NCBI GenBank assembly: GCA_963514095.1 | Contig: OY741266.1 | Coordinates: forward strand, 5,230,522 to 5,294,521 | Length of the DNA: 64,000 bases | Direction: 5' to 3' | Source: Eutrigla gurnardus | Lineage: Eukaryota > Chordata > Actinopteri > Perciformes > Triglidae | In this document: positions 24,291 to 36,156 of the stretch, in pieces | Layout: every line of letters starts with the position of its first letter | Position numbering within the stretch: the first letter of the stretch is position 1 | Notes under the pieces: model-generated | Databases searched by the model: none | What the model was told of the DNA's origin: nothing | What the model saw: only the letters and a program-made list of their open reading frames with translations | Program-made: the position numbers and the translations under genes

Positions 24291-25136
24291 GGTAACCAGT
24301 CTATCACAGGGCTGACATGTAGAGACAGACAGGTAACCAGTCTATCACAGGGAGACATGTAGAGACAGACAGGTAACCAGTCTATCACAGGGCCGACATG
24401 TAGAGACAGACAGGTAACCAGTCTATCACAGGGCCGACATGTAGAGACAGACAGGTAACCAGTCTATCACAGGGCCGACATGTAGCGACAGACAGGTAAC
24501 CAGTCTATCACAGGGCCAACATATAGAGACAGACAGGTAACCAGTCTATCACAGGGCCGACATGTAGAGACAGACAGGTAACCAGTCTATCACAGGACTG
24601 ACATGTAGAGACAGACAGGTAACCAGTCTATCACAGGGAGACATGTAGAGACAGACAGGTAACCAGTCTATCACAGGGCTGACATGTAGAGACAGACAGG
24701 TAACCAGTCTATCACAGGGAGACATGTAGAGACAGACAGGTAACCAGTCTATCACAGGGCTGACATGTAGTGACAGACAGGTAACCAGTATATCACAGGA
24801 CTGACATGTAGAGACAGACAGGTAACCAGTCTATCACAGGGCAGACATGTAGAGACAGACAGGTAACCAGTCTATCACAGGGCCGACATGTAGAGACAGA
24901 CAGGTAACCAGTCTATCACAGGGCTGACATGTAGAGACAGACAGGTAACCAGTCTATCACAGGGCAGACATGTAGAGACAGACGGGTAACCAGTCTATCA
25001 CAGGGCCGACATGTAGAGACAGACAGGTAACCAGTCTATCACCGGGCGGACATGTAGAGACAGACAGGTAACCAGTCTATCACAGGGCCGACATGTAGAG
25101 ACAGACAGGTAACCAGTCTATCACAGGGCTGACATG
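24291..25136. repeat. 41-bp minisatellite, about 20 copies
   Basis: Head-to-tail copies of a 40-41-base unit with the core GGTAACCAGTCTATCACAGG followed by GCCGACATGTAGAGACAGACA. Variants have GGGAGACATG (40 bases) or GGGCTGACATG. The unit is an internal segment of the SINE family intact at 26051-26437 (CCAGTCTATCACAGGGCTAA, then CATGTAGAGACAGACA). There are no spacers, so it is not CRISPR-like. Confidence 0.95.
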
Positions 25137-25763
25137 TTTAAAAATATATTTCAGGCTAAGCGACGGGTGGTTGTTGACTGTTGGTCCCATATCTTTGCAA
25201 AGATGTACCTGGTCCATGGTGGATTTATCCTGCATCAAACTGACCTTGATGGGTGGACCGGGACAGAGGACAGGACTCTGCTGGGACGAGAGCAGGTGGA
25301 CTGTTGTCCACAGCTGAGCATCCACAGTGTTGTGATTTGACACCCTGACGTGACTCTGCCTCACCTATACATCCACAGGGCACATGTTTACCACTGGAGG
25401 CAGCACCATGAACAGCTGACAAATGCAACAGAAGAACAACTGGCATACGTATTTAAAGCCATCAATCTGAGGGCGAGAGGATTCATTGTGCACTTTTATT
25501 TGAATAAGTCAATCATTTAGGTCAATAAACGGGAGGAGACTTCTATCAATGAGATACAATCAAAAACTGAAGCTGAAGTTTCCTGTGCATGTGTGTGTGT
25601 TTGTGTGTATAGGATGTGCTGCTCCAGAGGCTGATATACTTTATAATCCACTCCAGATGTAGAATGTGTGTTGTTGAACCACCATCACCCCTCATGTCAA
25701 CCCAGATACTGTGTGTGTATCTTTAGTGTCTCGCCAGCAGAATCAGACATAAAAATAAACACA

Positions 25764-25794
<31 letters not shown>

Positions 25795-26037
25795 TTTGTA
25801 TCTTCCATAACCACCTAGTGGCTGTAATGTTTATGATGTATATGGTTTGTCCTTTTTTTTGCCTGTGTATGTACGTTGTATTGATCTTTTTTCTTTAAAT
25901 GTTTTATCTCTTTTCTAATTTTCCGAATGTATTATTATTGAGTTTTTCTGTCATTTCTCTGTTATTATGTAGTGATTGTCTTATATGTTGGAACCCCCTC
26001 ATAAATGAGACCATACATCTCAAGGGGTTTATCCTAA
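25137..26037. other. Intergenic, no gene recognised
   Basis: A 68-codon frame at 25134-25340 has no recognised homology. A (CA)n tract lies at 25758-25794. Otherwise AT-rich. Confidence 0.6.
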
Positions 26038-26050
26038 ATAAACACATTTC

Positions 26051-26437
26051 CATCCATCCATTTTCTACCGCTTATCCTGTATTCAGGGTCACGGGGGGGC
26101 TGGAGCCGATCCCAGCTGTCATTGGGCGAAGGCAGGGTACACCCTGGACAGGACGCCAGTCTATCACAGGGCTAACATGTAGAGACAGACAACCATTCAC
26201 TCTCACATTCACACCTACGGGCAATTTAGAGTCACCAATTAACCTATCCCCATCCTGCATGTCTTTGGACTGTGGGAGGAAGCCAGAGAACCCGGAGAGA
26301 ACCCGGAGAGAACCCACGCTTACACGGGGAGAACATGCAAACTCCACACAGAAGGAACCCAGGCCGACCCGGGAATCGAACCCAGGACCCTCTTGCTGTG
26401 AGGCGAGAGTGCTACCCACTACACCACCGTGCAGCCC
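26051..26437 (-). mobile_element. tRNA-derived SINE with 13-bp target duplication
   Basis: 387 bases in minus orientation. The head (complement of 26437 downward) has a tRNA-like promoter: box A GGTGTAGTGGGTAGCACT and box B GGTTCGATTCC. The body includes the complement of CATGTCTTTGGACTGTGGGA, and the tail is AATGGATGGATG. Flanks are identical 13-base repeats ATAAACACATTTC at 26038-26050 and 26438-26450, the mark of LINE-driven insertion. The head is of the tRNA type; the source tRNA was not determined. Confidence 0.92.
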
Positions 26438-26450
26438 ATAAACACATTTC

Positions 26451-27128
26451 AATATATATATCATTTTCAAAGAGGGGATTGCAAAGGGGGTTGTTGGATG
26501 AGTCAGCTTGTGGAGAGGCTGTTTTCTTTCCACCACTGAAAACTAAATTGAGTTTTGTATTGCCTATGAGTAGTCAGTTTGTTTCTTTTGTCATTTCAGT
26601 ATTTTGTTTATATTTTTTTCTTTTGTTATAATTTTTGTACCTCGCACCTGTAAAATAAACTGCATCATTATTCACTGGAATTCTGTGAGCTGCCTCCTGC
26701 TTCCTGCATTGCAACACCAGTGTTACCTCCTGGTTGCGTCCTGTCTGTATGAGAGTTGGGGCTGCAATACCTCTTTCTCACACTGACATAAAAAGTAGAT
26801 TGAAAATGTTTTACGTAATCGAAAGTTGCAGGTTTGTGATGTTTTTCTGACCTGGAATCATGGTTGTACATAGCGCAGAAATCATGGTTGTACATAAAAC
26901 TGCAATTCTATACTAGAAATAGTTTTCAAGACCAAGAAAGCTCTTAAAGAATAGTGCACATCTATCTATCTACAGTGCCGTAGTATTTGCCCTCCTCCTG
27001 ATTTCTTTCTGATCAAACTTATTTTAATATAAGACAAACACAACCAGAGAAAACACAAAAGCAGTTTTTAAATGATTATTTTATTTATTAAAGGGGAAAA
27101 CAATCCAACGCTACCGGGCCTTTGACAC
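26451..27128. other. Intergenic, no gene recognised
   Basis: AT-rich sequence; a duplicated AATCATGGTTGTACATA occurs at 26857 and 26880. No coding signal. Confidence 0.6.
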
Positions 27129-27131
27129 ATG

Positions 27132-28085
27132 GGGCCCTAGTTTCGTAGACCAGGCGCAGTCAGCTCTCAGCGCACCTGCGCCGCGCCCACGGGGTGTGTC
27201 CGCCTGGACTTTGCAAGTTTCGTGCACCGCGCAGGCTCGCGCAGGCACACCTCCCGTCTCGCCCACCGGCGCAAGTGGGAAAGAGGGAGGAGAAGAAGGC
27301 GTGAGTGGGAGACGAGGAGGAGACGAGGTGTGGACTGGGATTAATACAGCCGATTCAGATCTTCACCAATCAAATGAGCTCCTCTCCTCACCTTTAATGC
27401 GTTAGGGGAGGTTCAGTGCAAGTTCCGTCATTTGACAACCCGATGACAGAAGCAGCGCCGCCGCTCCCACCACGCGCATCACGCGCTGTGCGTGCGTATC
27501 ATAATTATAACAATGCTGATATTATAAAAAACAGGAGAGAGAGAGGGAGATGTTTTGGTCCGAGAGGCTGAGTTTCCGTTACGCGTGCCATCCGCCTTTG
27601 ATCTGACGTCAGATGTGACGGGACAATCTATATAGATATAAATTCACGTGTTGATTCAATTAGTTGCATTAAATAGTGTTTGTTGTGATTATTTATTGCA
27701 TTAAAATGTGCCTGGAACTGTGGAAACCTGCCTGTGAGGTCTCGGTGACGTGTGCGCACTGCGCGCCGTCAACCAAACTTCCACTCCGCCAGCTGTGATT
27801 CACATTGAATGAATGGACTTTATTTACGCCTTGCGCCGAAAGTAGACCAGGTTGGAGCTGGCGAGCTTTCAGCGCAGTCTCGGCGAGGCTTTTTGCCACG
27901 AAATTTCCGCTACGCCAAGCTGAATCTGTGACGCCTCCCCCTGCTGCGCCGCCACACCCATCTTGGCGCAGGCGATCCACCAAACTGCCAAACTGACGGT
28001 GCGCAAGGCTGCGCGGGTCGAAACTTGCATTGCGCCGGCTCCGCCACCCTGCGCCGCCCTGCGCTGCGCCACGAAACTAGGGCCC
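27132..28085 (+). mobile_element. GGGCCCTAGTTTCGT MITE, copy B (complete)
   Basis: 954 bases, from GGGCCCTAGTTTCGTAGACC to GCCACGAAACTAGGGCCC, flanked by ATG at 27129-27131 and 28086-28088, a 3-base target duplication. It is nearly identical to copy A along its length. The terminal sequence resembles the PIF/Harbinger consensus, and 3-base duplications fit that superfamily. No transposase, so it depended on an autonomous partner not present in the window. Confidence 0.88.
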
Positions 28086-28088
28086 ATG

Positions 28089-30544
28089 TTGTTATTGCAT
28101 GCTATACTTTTATATTTTTCTGACTTTTTTTATTCCATACTATACTATGATATGTTCATGATATTTCTTATGCCATACCCTGGCATGACACTGTTATGAT
28201 ATACTATACTAAGCTATTTTAAAATAATTTTTAATGCTGTTTTTCGTGGAAGATAGATCACCACCGCATGTACAGCAAGACATGAGTATGTGTATTGGTT
28301 CATGCGTTAATAATCTTATCATGTAGTCAAAATGTGCCTGTGTAATGACAAGGAGTTAACAGTGACTTACATGTATTTACATTTACATTTAATGAGTCAA
28401 TGATGAAATGAAACATTCATTGTCTGCCAGTCCATTGATTTGGTTACAGTGGTTTACAAATAATAAAGTACAAATACAAATGCACATCCAAATAGTTTGG
28501 ACATGCTGGCAGAGCATGGGTACTTTCACTTATTAATTATGTCTATTACGGCATGTTGTGTGAACCATTAGCGACACCCGATAGCCTTTAACTACATGGA
28601 ACACTGTTTAAAGTGAACATGCAGAACTTCCTTAAAACAATGTATGGAATTGATACAAAGTTATCACTTGCTTTGGACCTCACATGTAGTTTTAACCTCC
28701 AGACAATAAGCAGCCTGTTTTCATTCCCAGGTCAAACACTGGGTCGCTCCACTAAGGCATAGTCCCAACCACAGCAGACTGGGTTGGAATCTGACCGATG
28801 GCCCTCTACCCCTTTCCCGTCTCTCTTCAGCTGTATCTAATCCAAAAGGCAAAAAAGCGACAAAAACAGTATCCAGTGAATCTCAATAACACTGTTGGAT
28901 TGTTTCCAACAAGATCATCAGATTCATCCTGTGTGTTTGTTCGGCCTGTCCTCTTTCCAGCTTACCTGATGGAGAGTTGATCGTGTGCTTTAGCTGTTTG
29001 GGGACACCTGGAAGCTCCTCCTGGATCCAGTTTCTTCATATGTTTACGTTATATGCTAATGTTTGGTATTTTGATTGTATTGTAATTTTAAAATGTTGTT
29101 TATTCCCATTTTTCCCCATTAAGGGTTTTTGGGGTGAGGTTGTGCTTGGGCGTCATCTGCTCGACAGACTGTAAAACCCCTTGAGGCAACTTTGTGATAT
29201 TGGGCTATATAAATACAATTGACTTGACTTAATGACATAAAACATGTCATAGACTTGTATGCCATAAAATAACTCATACTATAAGATATACAAATGTATG
29301 CCATAACGAAGTCATAACAAATATACAGTATCTCATATGAAAAGTCATTGTGTGCCATAAAAATTTGTGTTGAAGTCATATACTGTAGGTGGCTTAGTGT
29401 TTTAAAGACCACCAATTAATTTAAAAGCTTTTATAGGAGGCTTGAAACAACTGAGTGTAGGAGCAAACCTACCTCATGGACAATCATGGACCAGCACGAA
29501 GTACAGAGATTGTTCTTCTGCTCTCGGTTTTAATATCATGCAATGAATAGCTGGCAGAGGCCAACTTGATCCCTACATACCAGAAGTCTCTGGACTTACT
29601 TACGGTTCTTCCATCTGGAAAGAAAGCGATTTAGAGGACTCTACCTCAGACGGATGTCTGGTACCACTTGTTCTCAACCGATCTTAAATAAAAGGTCAGG
29701 GTTAATGGTAGCTTGAGTACAGAGCCCCCCAGGGTTGTGTCAGCAAACCGGTGTCATAAATGTCCCAAAAAAGTCATAAAAATTATTATATTTTTAATAT
29801 TTTAACAGATTTAGACTGTTTGAATATTATTCTCAGATTCAGATGTTTTAATTTAAACATGCATACTCTTCTTTGTTTGTTTTGATGTATATAATGTGTT
29901 CATACGCTTTGTTTTTTATGTTGTGTTGCGCATCCAAACTGTTCAGGGCATGGGATTGTCCAATAAATAATGATCAATCCTGTAATGATGATGAAATGCA
30001 TTCGTCTGGGAGTTCAGGAAAGTTGGAAAGAAATGCTTTCTTGGAGACGTTTAGGGACGTCTGGGTTACCTGACCTGAGATAAGCGGCAGACAACAGATG
30101 GATGGAGCTATGTTGAATTTTGTATGCCAATGAAATGCTAACCATTGCAATGAAGTTCAGCAGACCAGTGCCTTGAAAAAACATATCCATAATAAATAAT
30201 CATAATAAGTAAGCAATGAGAAGTGGCCTAGTTAATTTTGTATTTTTTTATTCATTCAATTCCTTTTATTTCTTTTGTTTGCTTTGTTTTAATCTCCAGG
30301 AAGTAAAGTCCCTCCATAAGAGGGAAGGAAGGTAACGGAGCTACCCAGGTCTGTCGATGAGAAGATAAGATGTAGGCACACGCAATGTGTGTGTGTGTGT
30401 GTGAGAGAGAGAGGGAGAGGGGGGGAGGAGATGTGAAGATAAAGCTTGGTGGCACAGAAAGCAGTTCACACCATATATTACAGTTAAGTCCAGTATTAAC
30501 AATCACACTCCCTTCCTGCCATTCAATCCTATTTGACTTATGAC

Positions 30545-30638
<94 letters not shown>

Positions 30639-31879
30639 GGTGAGACTATAGGAGGAAAATGGGGTATTGGGTGTGTCAGCTACTTAGATAACACAATAGA
30701 CACAATAGAATAAGACACTACAAATTAGTGTCTGCTTGCTCCATCAGAAAAGTGGAAAAAAGTCTCCATAATAAATGTGGCCTGGAATGTTCACACCAGA
30801 CACTGTTGTTTAAAATGCACTAATATGCAGGAAAAACTAAAATCACTTTGAAATTCAAATTGGCTTCATTATATAGTGAAACTCCACATTTGACATTAGA
30901 TTAACTAACTGGAGGTTGGGTTTAACTAAAACCAAGAGTGAACATGATCTGAAATCATGATGAAGTCATCTAAAATGTGACAGACTTGATACTGAATGTA
31001 GAACACCTAATTCAATCAAACATGTTTCTACATAGTAGAAACCTAAAGATAGGATACATTCAGTTGTACTCACATTTTTTTCAGGCAGACAGAAGGTTTC
31101 ATAAGTTCCATGAGTCAGACATTGGCATTGAAATCAGAACAGGCAGCCACTTAGAGTGAATTATGATGTTTTTGTCCTGCTAGAAGTAGGGATGACGACA
31201 TAAGCTGGAGTCTTATTCTCATAAATTTAGTCTCACATAGTCAGACCTATCTCCAGAACCGGCCTGATCCCACAGAACTTGCAATGCCAAATGGAAGGAC
31301 AGTTAGATTCCTTTGTCATGGTGGAGACATGACTTTCAAACTGAGCAGGGAGGAGGTCTGGGTGGAGGGATGCATCGACACGGGACTTTCACCAAGGAGA
31401 CTGGTGTTCATTTCCTGCATAAAACCAACGTTCAAGGTTGAGTAATTTTTAATATAGGCTCCATAAGATGTTGCATAAAAAAATTACGTTATTTTAACCG
31501 AAATCATGATCTTTTCTAAACCTAAATAGTAGTTTTGTTGGCTAAACCTGATGTGAAATTGTTCTCATGGTAATTTGACACATATGTGCCTCCAGCAGGT
31601 AATGCGGTAATGTGAAGAGGACTAACGTATCTCTGTGAGATAACGCTGCCACAGTGATGTGTCAGCACTGAACAAGGGTCTGCCTCCACACATCATTCTG
31701 GCATAGTGGCAAAAATGCTCTGGGTTGTTGGTATTTCTTGAAACCGATCACAATCTTCTCAGGATGCAGTGACGGTGCCCTTGCAACATAGATAGCAGAG
31801 AGCAGGAGAATGCTGCTTTCTGCAGCATTATCCTGCATGTCGGCCCTGTGATAGACTTTCCAAACAATCTTTGGAAAGT
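28089..31879. other. Intergenic, no gene recognised
   Basis: At 29170-29230 the stretch CCCCTTGAGGCAACTTTGTG followed by GGGCTATATAAATACAATTG is a common fish interspersed-repeat tail. Near 29232-29360 ATGCCATAA words recur. GT/GA tracts lie at 30386-30420 and 30547-30634. Degenerate copy of the 29-base dispersed repeat at 31380-31402. No other signal. Confidence 0.6.
30547..30634. repeat. (GT)n-(GA)n tract
   Basis: GT at 30548-30584 followed by GA at 30590-30634, a similar compound to that at 7362-7464. Confidence 0.95.
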
Positions 31880-31939
31880 GGCGTAGGCACGTTTCCCGCC
31901 CCGTTTTGTGCGTACGCTAGCTTTATAAATGAGGCCCCT
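31880..31939. mobile_element. Solo right end of the GGGCCCTCAT MITE family
   Basis: TGTGCGTACGCTAGCTTTAT then AAATGAGGCCCCTGG matches the right terminus of the element at 9892-10442. The left end is not present; it abuts a LINE relic. Confidence 0.55.
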
Positions 31940-33265
31940 GGAGAGTATTCTTTTAGATCCATTGGGTGATTATATCAATACCAGAGACAATCAGTTTGGT
32001 TTCAAACAGAAGCATAGAACTGAGTTGTGTATTTATAGTTTAAAAGAAATAGTAGAAATGTATAGATGACAAAATTCCTCTGTCTTAATTGTCGTTATTG
32101 ATGCCTCTAAAGCATTTGATGTCAATCACCAGAAGCTATTTACAAAATTAAATCAAAGGGGTGTACCTGCTAGTATTTACATTAACATTTAGGTAATTTA
32201 GCAGACGCTTTTGTCCAAAGCGACTTACAATAAGTACATTTGTCAAAAGAAGGAAACAAAGAAACCACAACATATCAAGTAAGAGTAAGAGCTTAAAATA
32301 GAACAAGTGTTAGGTCCTAGTCTGAGTAAAGTAGTAGCTGTTCAGCAAAACATACCTTAAGAGCAACAGTGCTATGATCAGAGTGCTATAGGTAAGGTGT
32401 TAGTGGGTCATGCTATGCAGAGTCGAGGTGAAGTCTGAACAGGTGAGTCTTGAACCTTTTTCGGAAGATGGCAAATTACTCTGCTGTCCTGACATTGGTC
32501 GGGAGTTCGTTCCACCACTGAGGACCAGAACAGAGAAGAGTCTAGCATTATAAGAATACTTGCATACTGGTGGTGCTATCCAGAGGATGCAAGTCAGATG
32601 GGGCAGTAGTGTCTCTAGTCCCTTCGGTGTTGGTAATAGAGTTTGACAATGGGGGCTACTGTCACCAGCCCTCTTCGACCTGTATATGAACAATTTATCG
32701 GACCAACTGAATGGCTGTAGAACGGGTTGTATGATTGGTAAGTTGTAAAATGTGTGCACAGAATATGGTGCTAAATATGATCTGCAATATAATTCAAATA
32801 AGAGCAGTGTGATTATATGTAGGGCAAAGGGAGAAAAGGGCCAAATACCTCGGGCACCTTATAACAGATCAAATGTCTGACGATGACATTTTTACAGTGT
32901 CGTACAGTATATAATATGCCCAAGCCAATATGTTGGCAAGAACATTTCACATGTGTTCTGATCATATTAATATATTTCTCTGAAGAGCATATTGCACTCT
33001 CCTCTAAACTCCCCCTTATGGGGTAAGTTCAAAAAATCGAGTATGCACAGACTTCAGGTTGCTTACAATGATTGTTTTAGGATCTTGCTTAAAAAACAAG
33101 GTGGAGCAGTGAGAGTTAGCTATTTGTGAATGCAGGAGTTAATACCTTACAAGCCTTAATGAGGAACCTCATGTACAGATTTATCAGTCACTTGAATAAC
33201 TCTAAGAGACTGTTCGTTATTTATTTTAAGACCCACCGGATGGATTTTGGAACCACTGATCACTT
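31940..33265 (+). pseudogene. Degraded LINE reverse transcriptase, plus strand
   Basis: Readable pieces of a non-LTR reverse transcriptase: DNQFGFKQKHRTELCIYSLK near 31985, VIDASKAFDVNHQKLF near 32095 (motif A), and after an inserted L2 tail GLLSPALFDLYMNNLS near 32655. Then YNSNKSSVIICRAKG near 32790 and NLMYRFISHLNNSKR near 33165. In-frame stops and shifts are frequent. The clade was not resolved. Confidence 0.75.
32175..32600 (-). mobile_element. L2-like LINE 3' tail inserted in the LINE relic
   Basis: Begins on the plus strand with TTTAGCAGACGCTTTTGTCC and AAAGCGACTTACAATAAGTA, the complement of the L2 3' end also seen at 46220-46285. It goes on through the complement of TCTTTTCGGAAAAAGGTTCAAG-type C-terminus (near 32450). 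It splits the older LINE between its motif A and motif B. Confidence 0.85.
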
Positions 33266-33351
33266 TAAGCATAACCCCCCTGGCAACATAATTTTATTTT
33301 GACATGACCCTGTAATCGACATGGAAGAATTACATGGCAGAATTAATATGA

Positions 33352-33400
33352 CCCCCCCCCCCCCCCCCCCCCCCAAACACACACACACACACACACACAG
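33352..33400. repeat. (C)23-(CA)n tract
   Basis: 23 consecutive C residues followed by AAACACAC... A homopolymer C run this long is rare and could also be a sequencing or assembly error. Confidence 0.9.
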
Positions 33401-35090
33401 AGCACCATGGCCTCAGACTTGGAGGTACTGACCCTCATCCCAACTGCTTTACTCTCGGCTGAAAACCAGCCCAGTGCGTGCTGCAGGTCATGTTCTGAAG
33501 GAGCCAGCAGAAACACATCGGGCCCTAGTTTCGTGGCGCAGCGCAGGGTGGCGCAGGGTGGCGGAGCCGGCGTAATGCAAGTTTCGACCCGCACAGCCTT
33601 GCGCACGGTCAGTTTGGCAGTTTGGTGGATCGCCTGCGCCAAGATGGGTGTGGCGGCGCAGCAGGGGGAGGCGTCACAGATTCAGCTTGGTGTAGGGAAG
33701 TTTCGTGGCAAAAAGCCTTACCGAGACTGCGCTGAAAGCTCGCCAGCTCCAACCTGGTCTACTCTTGGCGTAAGGCGCAAGGCGCAAATAAAGTCCATTC
33801 ATTCAAGGCGAATCACAGCTGGCGGAGTGGAAGTTTGGCTCACCGGCGCGCAGTGCGTACACGTCACCGAGACCTCACAGGCGGGTTTCCACAATTCCAG
33901 GCACATTTAAATGCAATAAATAATCACAACAAACACTATTTAATGCAACTAATTGAATCAACACGTGAATTTATATCTATATAGATTGTCCCGTCACATC
34001 TGACGTCAGATCAAAGGCGGATGGCACGCGTAACGGAAACTCAGCCTCTCGGACCAAAACATCTCCCTCTCTCTCTCCTGTTTTTTATAATATCGGCATT
34101 GTTATTATTATGACTATACGCACGCACAGCGCGTGATGCGCGTGGTTGGAGCGGCGGCGCTGTTCTGTCATCGGGTTGTCAAGTGACGGAACTTGCACTA
34201 AACCTCCCCTAGTGCATTAAAGGTGAGGAGAGGAGCTCATTTGATTGGTGAAGATCTGAATCGGCTGTATTAATCCCAGTCCACGCCTCGTCTCCTCCTC
34301 GTCTCCCACTCACGCCTTCTTCTCCTCCCTCTTTCCCACTTGCGCGGGTGGGAGTGACGGGAGGCGTGCCTGCGCGGTGCACGAAACTTGCAAAGTCCAG
34401 GCGGACACACCCCGTCGGCGTGGCGCAGGTGCTGCGCGCTGACTAAGCCTGGTCTACGAAACTAGGGCCCATCATCTGCAAAAAGTCACTCTCCTCCTCC
34501 CGTCTGCGGAACAGGATTGATGACAAAGGAGAACCCTAACGGAGGCCAACAGCCACTGAGAATGTGTTTGACCTTGTGCCATGAATGCAGACAGAGCACT
34601 CACTTTTGTTTTACAGGGACCGGATGCCTCGGTGCAATGGTCATATTACCCCATATTCTCCCAGTACCCCCACAGGACGTCCAAAGGAACACGGTTGTAT
34701 GCCTTCTTCAAATCCACAAAACACACGTAGACTGGATTAGCAAACTCTCATGTCCCCTCCAGACCTGCAAGGGTAAAGAGCCGTGGCCAGGATGGAATCC
34801 GCATTGTTCCTCCTGTAGCTGAGGTTTGACAATCTCACGGATCCTCCTCTCCAATACCCTGTAGTAAACTTTCCCGGGAGGCTGAGCAGTGTGATACCCC
34901 AATAACTGGACCACACTCATGTCAACCAAGACATCCGAACAGAGCCCTCAGCACCTCAGGTTGAAGCTCATCCACCCCGGGGCCTTGTCACTGCAGTTTT
35001 TTTAGCTTTGCGACCTCTGCCACTGGGATATGGGAGAGCCTTCCCCCAGGTCTTCAGACTCTACCTCCTCTGTAGAGAACATGTGTTAGT
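33401..35090 (-). pseudogene. LINE reverse transcriptase relic, minus strand, split by MITE copy C
   Basis: Right part (minus strand, about 34930-34700): YYRVLERRIREIVKPQLQEE, then QCGFHPGHGS, the thumb-proximal RT start. Left part, after the MITE: APSEHDLQHALGWFSAESKA, then VGMRVSTSKSEAMVL. The catalytic LFADD motif is cut by the MITE (see 33517 and 34471). Several stops and shifts. The STSKSEAMVL and RVLERRI motifs are typical of a LINE group common in fish; clade not assigned. Confidence 0.8.
33520..34470 (-). mobile_element. GGGCCCTAGTTTCGT MITE, copy C (complete, inverted)
   Basis: 951 bases, from GGGCCCTAGTTTCGTGGCGC to GTCTACGAAACTAGGGCCC, in the reverse direction to copies A and B. 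Flanked by ATC at 33517-33519 and 34471-34473. Without the element and one ATC the minus strand reads through the RT motif LFADDVFLLA in frame, confirming the boundaries and the 3-base duplication. Confidence 0.92.
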
Positions 35091-35417
35091 ATATTTCAGC
35101 TCTTTTTGTGATTTTTCCTTGTTTTCATCCACTGAAGGCAGCTGTTTTTTTAGTCAACAGGCTCTGATAAACCTGTTGTAAACGACCTGACATTTATACA
35201 AGTTACTGCACTCAACGTCATCATTCCTCCTTACATGAGGTAATATTGTTATAAATAATAAATATTAAACAAACAATAAGAACAATGATATTGGCAAATA
35301 ACTTTACACTCCTGATTTTTTCACCTGATCTAATTTTAAAAAGGTAAACTCTTGATACGGTTAATCGATTTATTATTATACTGTAAATCTGAGCAAAAAT
35401 AACTAGCGCAACCGGAC
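35091..35417. other. Short unassigned stretch between two LINEs
   Basis: AT-rich, no feature recognised. The 248-codon minus-strand frame that covers 35221-35967 is mostly the shadow of LINE ORF1. Confidence 0.6.
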
Positions 35418-35521
35418 AATAAATTGGTCCGAAGAAGCTACCAGAGGTCGACGACATAAAAAAGTCGCTCGACTTCCTAGCCGAAGAAGTTTCCGCTGTC
35501 AGGCTGCAGCAGAAGGGCATA

Positions 35522-36112
35522 TTGACTCTGGTGGAGGAGGTGAAAGCCCTTCGCATCCAGAATGAGGAGAAGGATAAGAAAATCGCCTTCCTGGAGAACA
35601 GAGTTGCCGACCTGGAGCAATACATCAGGATGAACGGCATCATCATCACTGGGCTCGATATAAAACCCCGGTCATACGCTCGTGCGGTGGCTGCCACCAA
35701 CGGGGAAGAGTCCGGGGACCTGGATGTGAGCTCCACGGAACAACAGGTGGCCGCTTTTTTGCAGACCAGAGGCATAGAGCTGGACTGTGGGAACATCGAG
35801 GCTTGCCACACTCTGCCCAGAAGAAACGTCAAAGAGAAACCAGTTGTCATCATGAGGTTTGTAAACAGAAAACTCAAGATTGCACTGCTGAAACAGGGGA
35901 GGAAACTAAAAGGGACAAACGTTTTCATCAACGAGCACCTGACCAAACACAACGCAGATATTGCCAAACAAGCACGCTACCTGAAGAAACAGAAAAAAAT
36001 TCAACATACCTGGACTACAAATTGCAAGATATTCATTAAACTAAACGGAACACTGGAAGAGGCAAAAGTACTGATGGTTAAAAGTATCAACGACCTGGAC
36101 AAATACCAATGA
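35522..36112 (+). CDS. LINE ORF1 protein (partial, coiled coil)
   Basis: Open frame of 196 codons starting at a TTG; the same frame is open back to about 35430 without an ATG, so the true N-terminus is lost. The first 40 residues (EEVKALRIQNEEKDKKIAFL, then ENRVADLEQYIR) form a heptad-like coiled coil. The middle (residues 95-160) has EACHTLPRRN and VIMRFVNRK, as in LINE ORF1 proteins with an RNA-binding fold. Such proteins bind the LINE RNA (family knowledge). It precedes ORF2 by 44 bases in the same strand. Confidence 0.8.
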   Translation: MTLVEEVKALRIQNEEKDKKIAFLENRVADLEQYIRMNGIIITGLDIKPRSYARAVAATNGEESGDLDVSSTEQQVAAFLQTRGIELDCGNIEACHTLPRRNVKEKPVVIMRFVNRKLKIALLKQGRKLKGTNVFINEHLTKHNADIAKQARYLKKQKKIQHTWTTNCKIFIKLNGTLEEAKVLMVKSINDLDKYQ

Positions 36113-36156
36113 TCAACATGGGCTGGACTGGACTGTAAGGTAACAAACACATAAAC

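Noticed and set aside
24291..25136. Regular array that could be taken for a CRISPR
   Set aside because: Units are contiguous without unique spacers and derive from a SINE; the genome is eukaryotic.
25134..25340. 68-codon plus-strand frame after the minisatellite
   Set aside because: Begins in the SINE-derived array and shows no family motif; not supported as a gene.
35221..35967. 248-codon minus-strand open frame
   Set aside because: Antisense shadow of LINE ORF1, rich in Ser and Phe as expected from the complement of a coiled-coil coding sequence.
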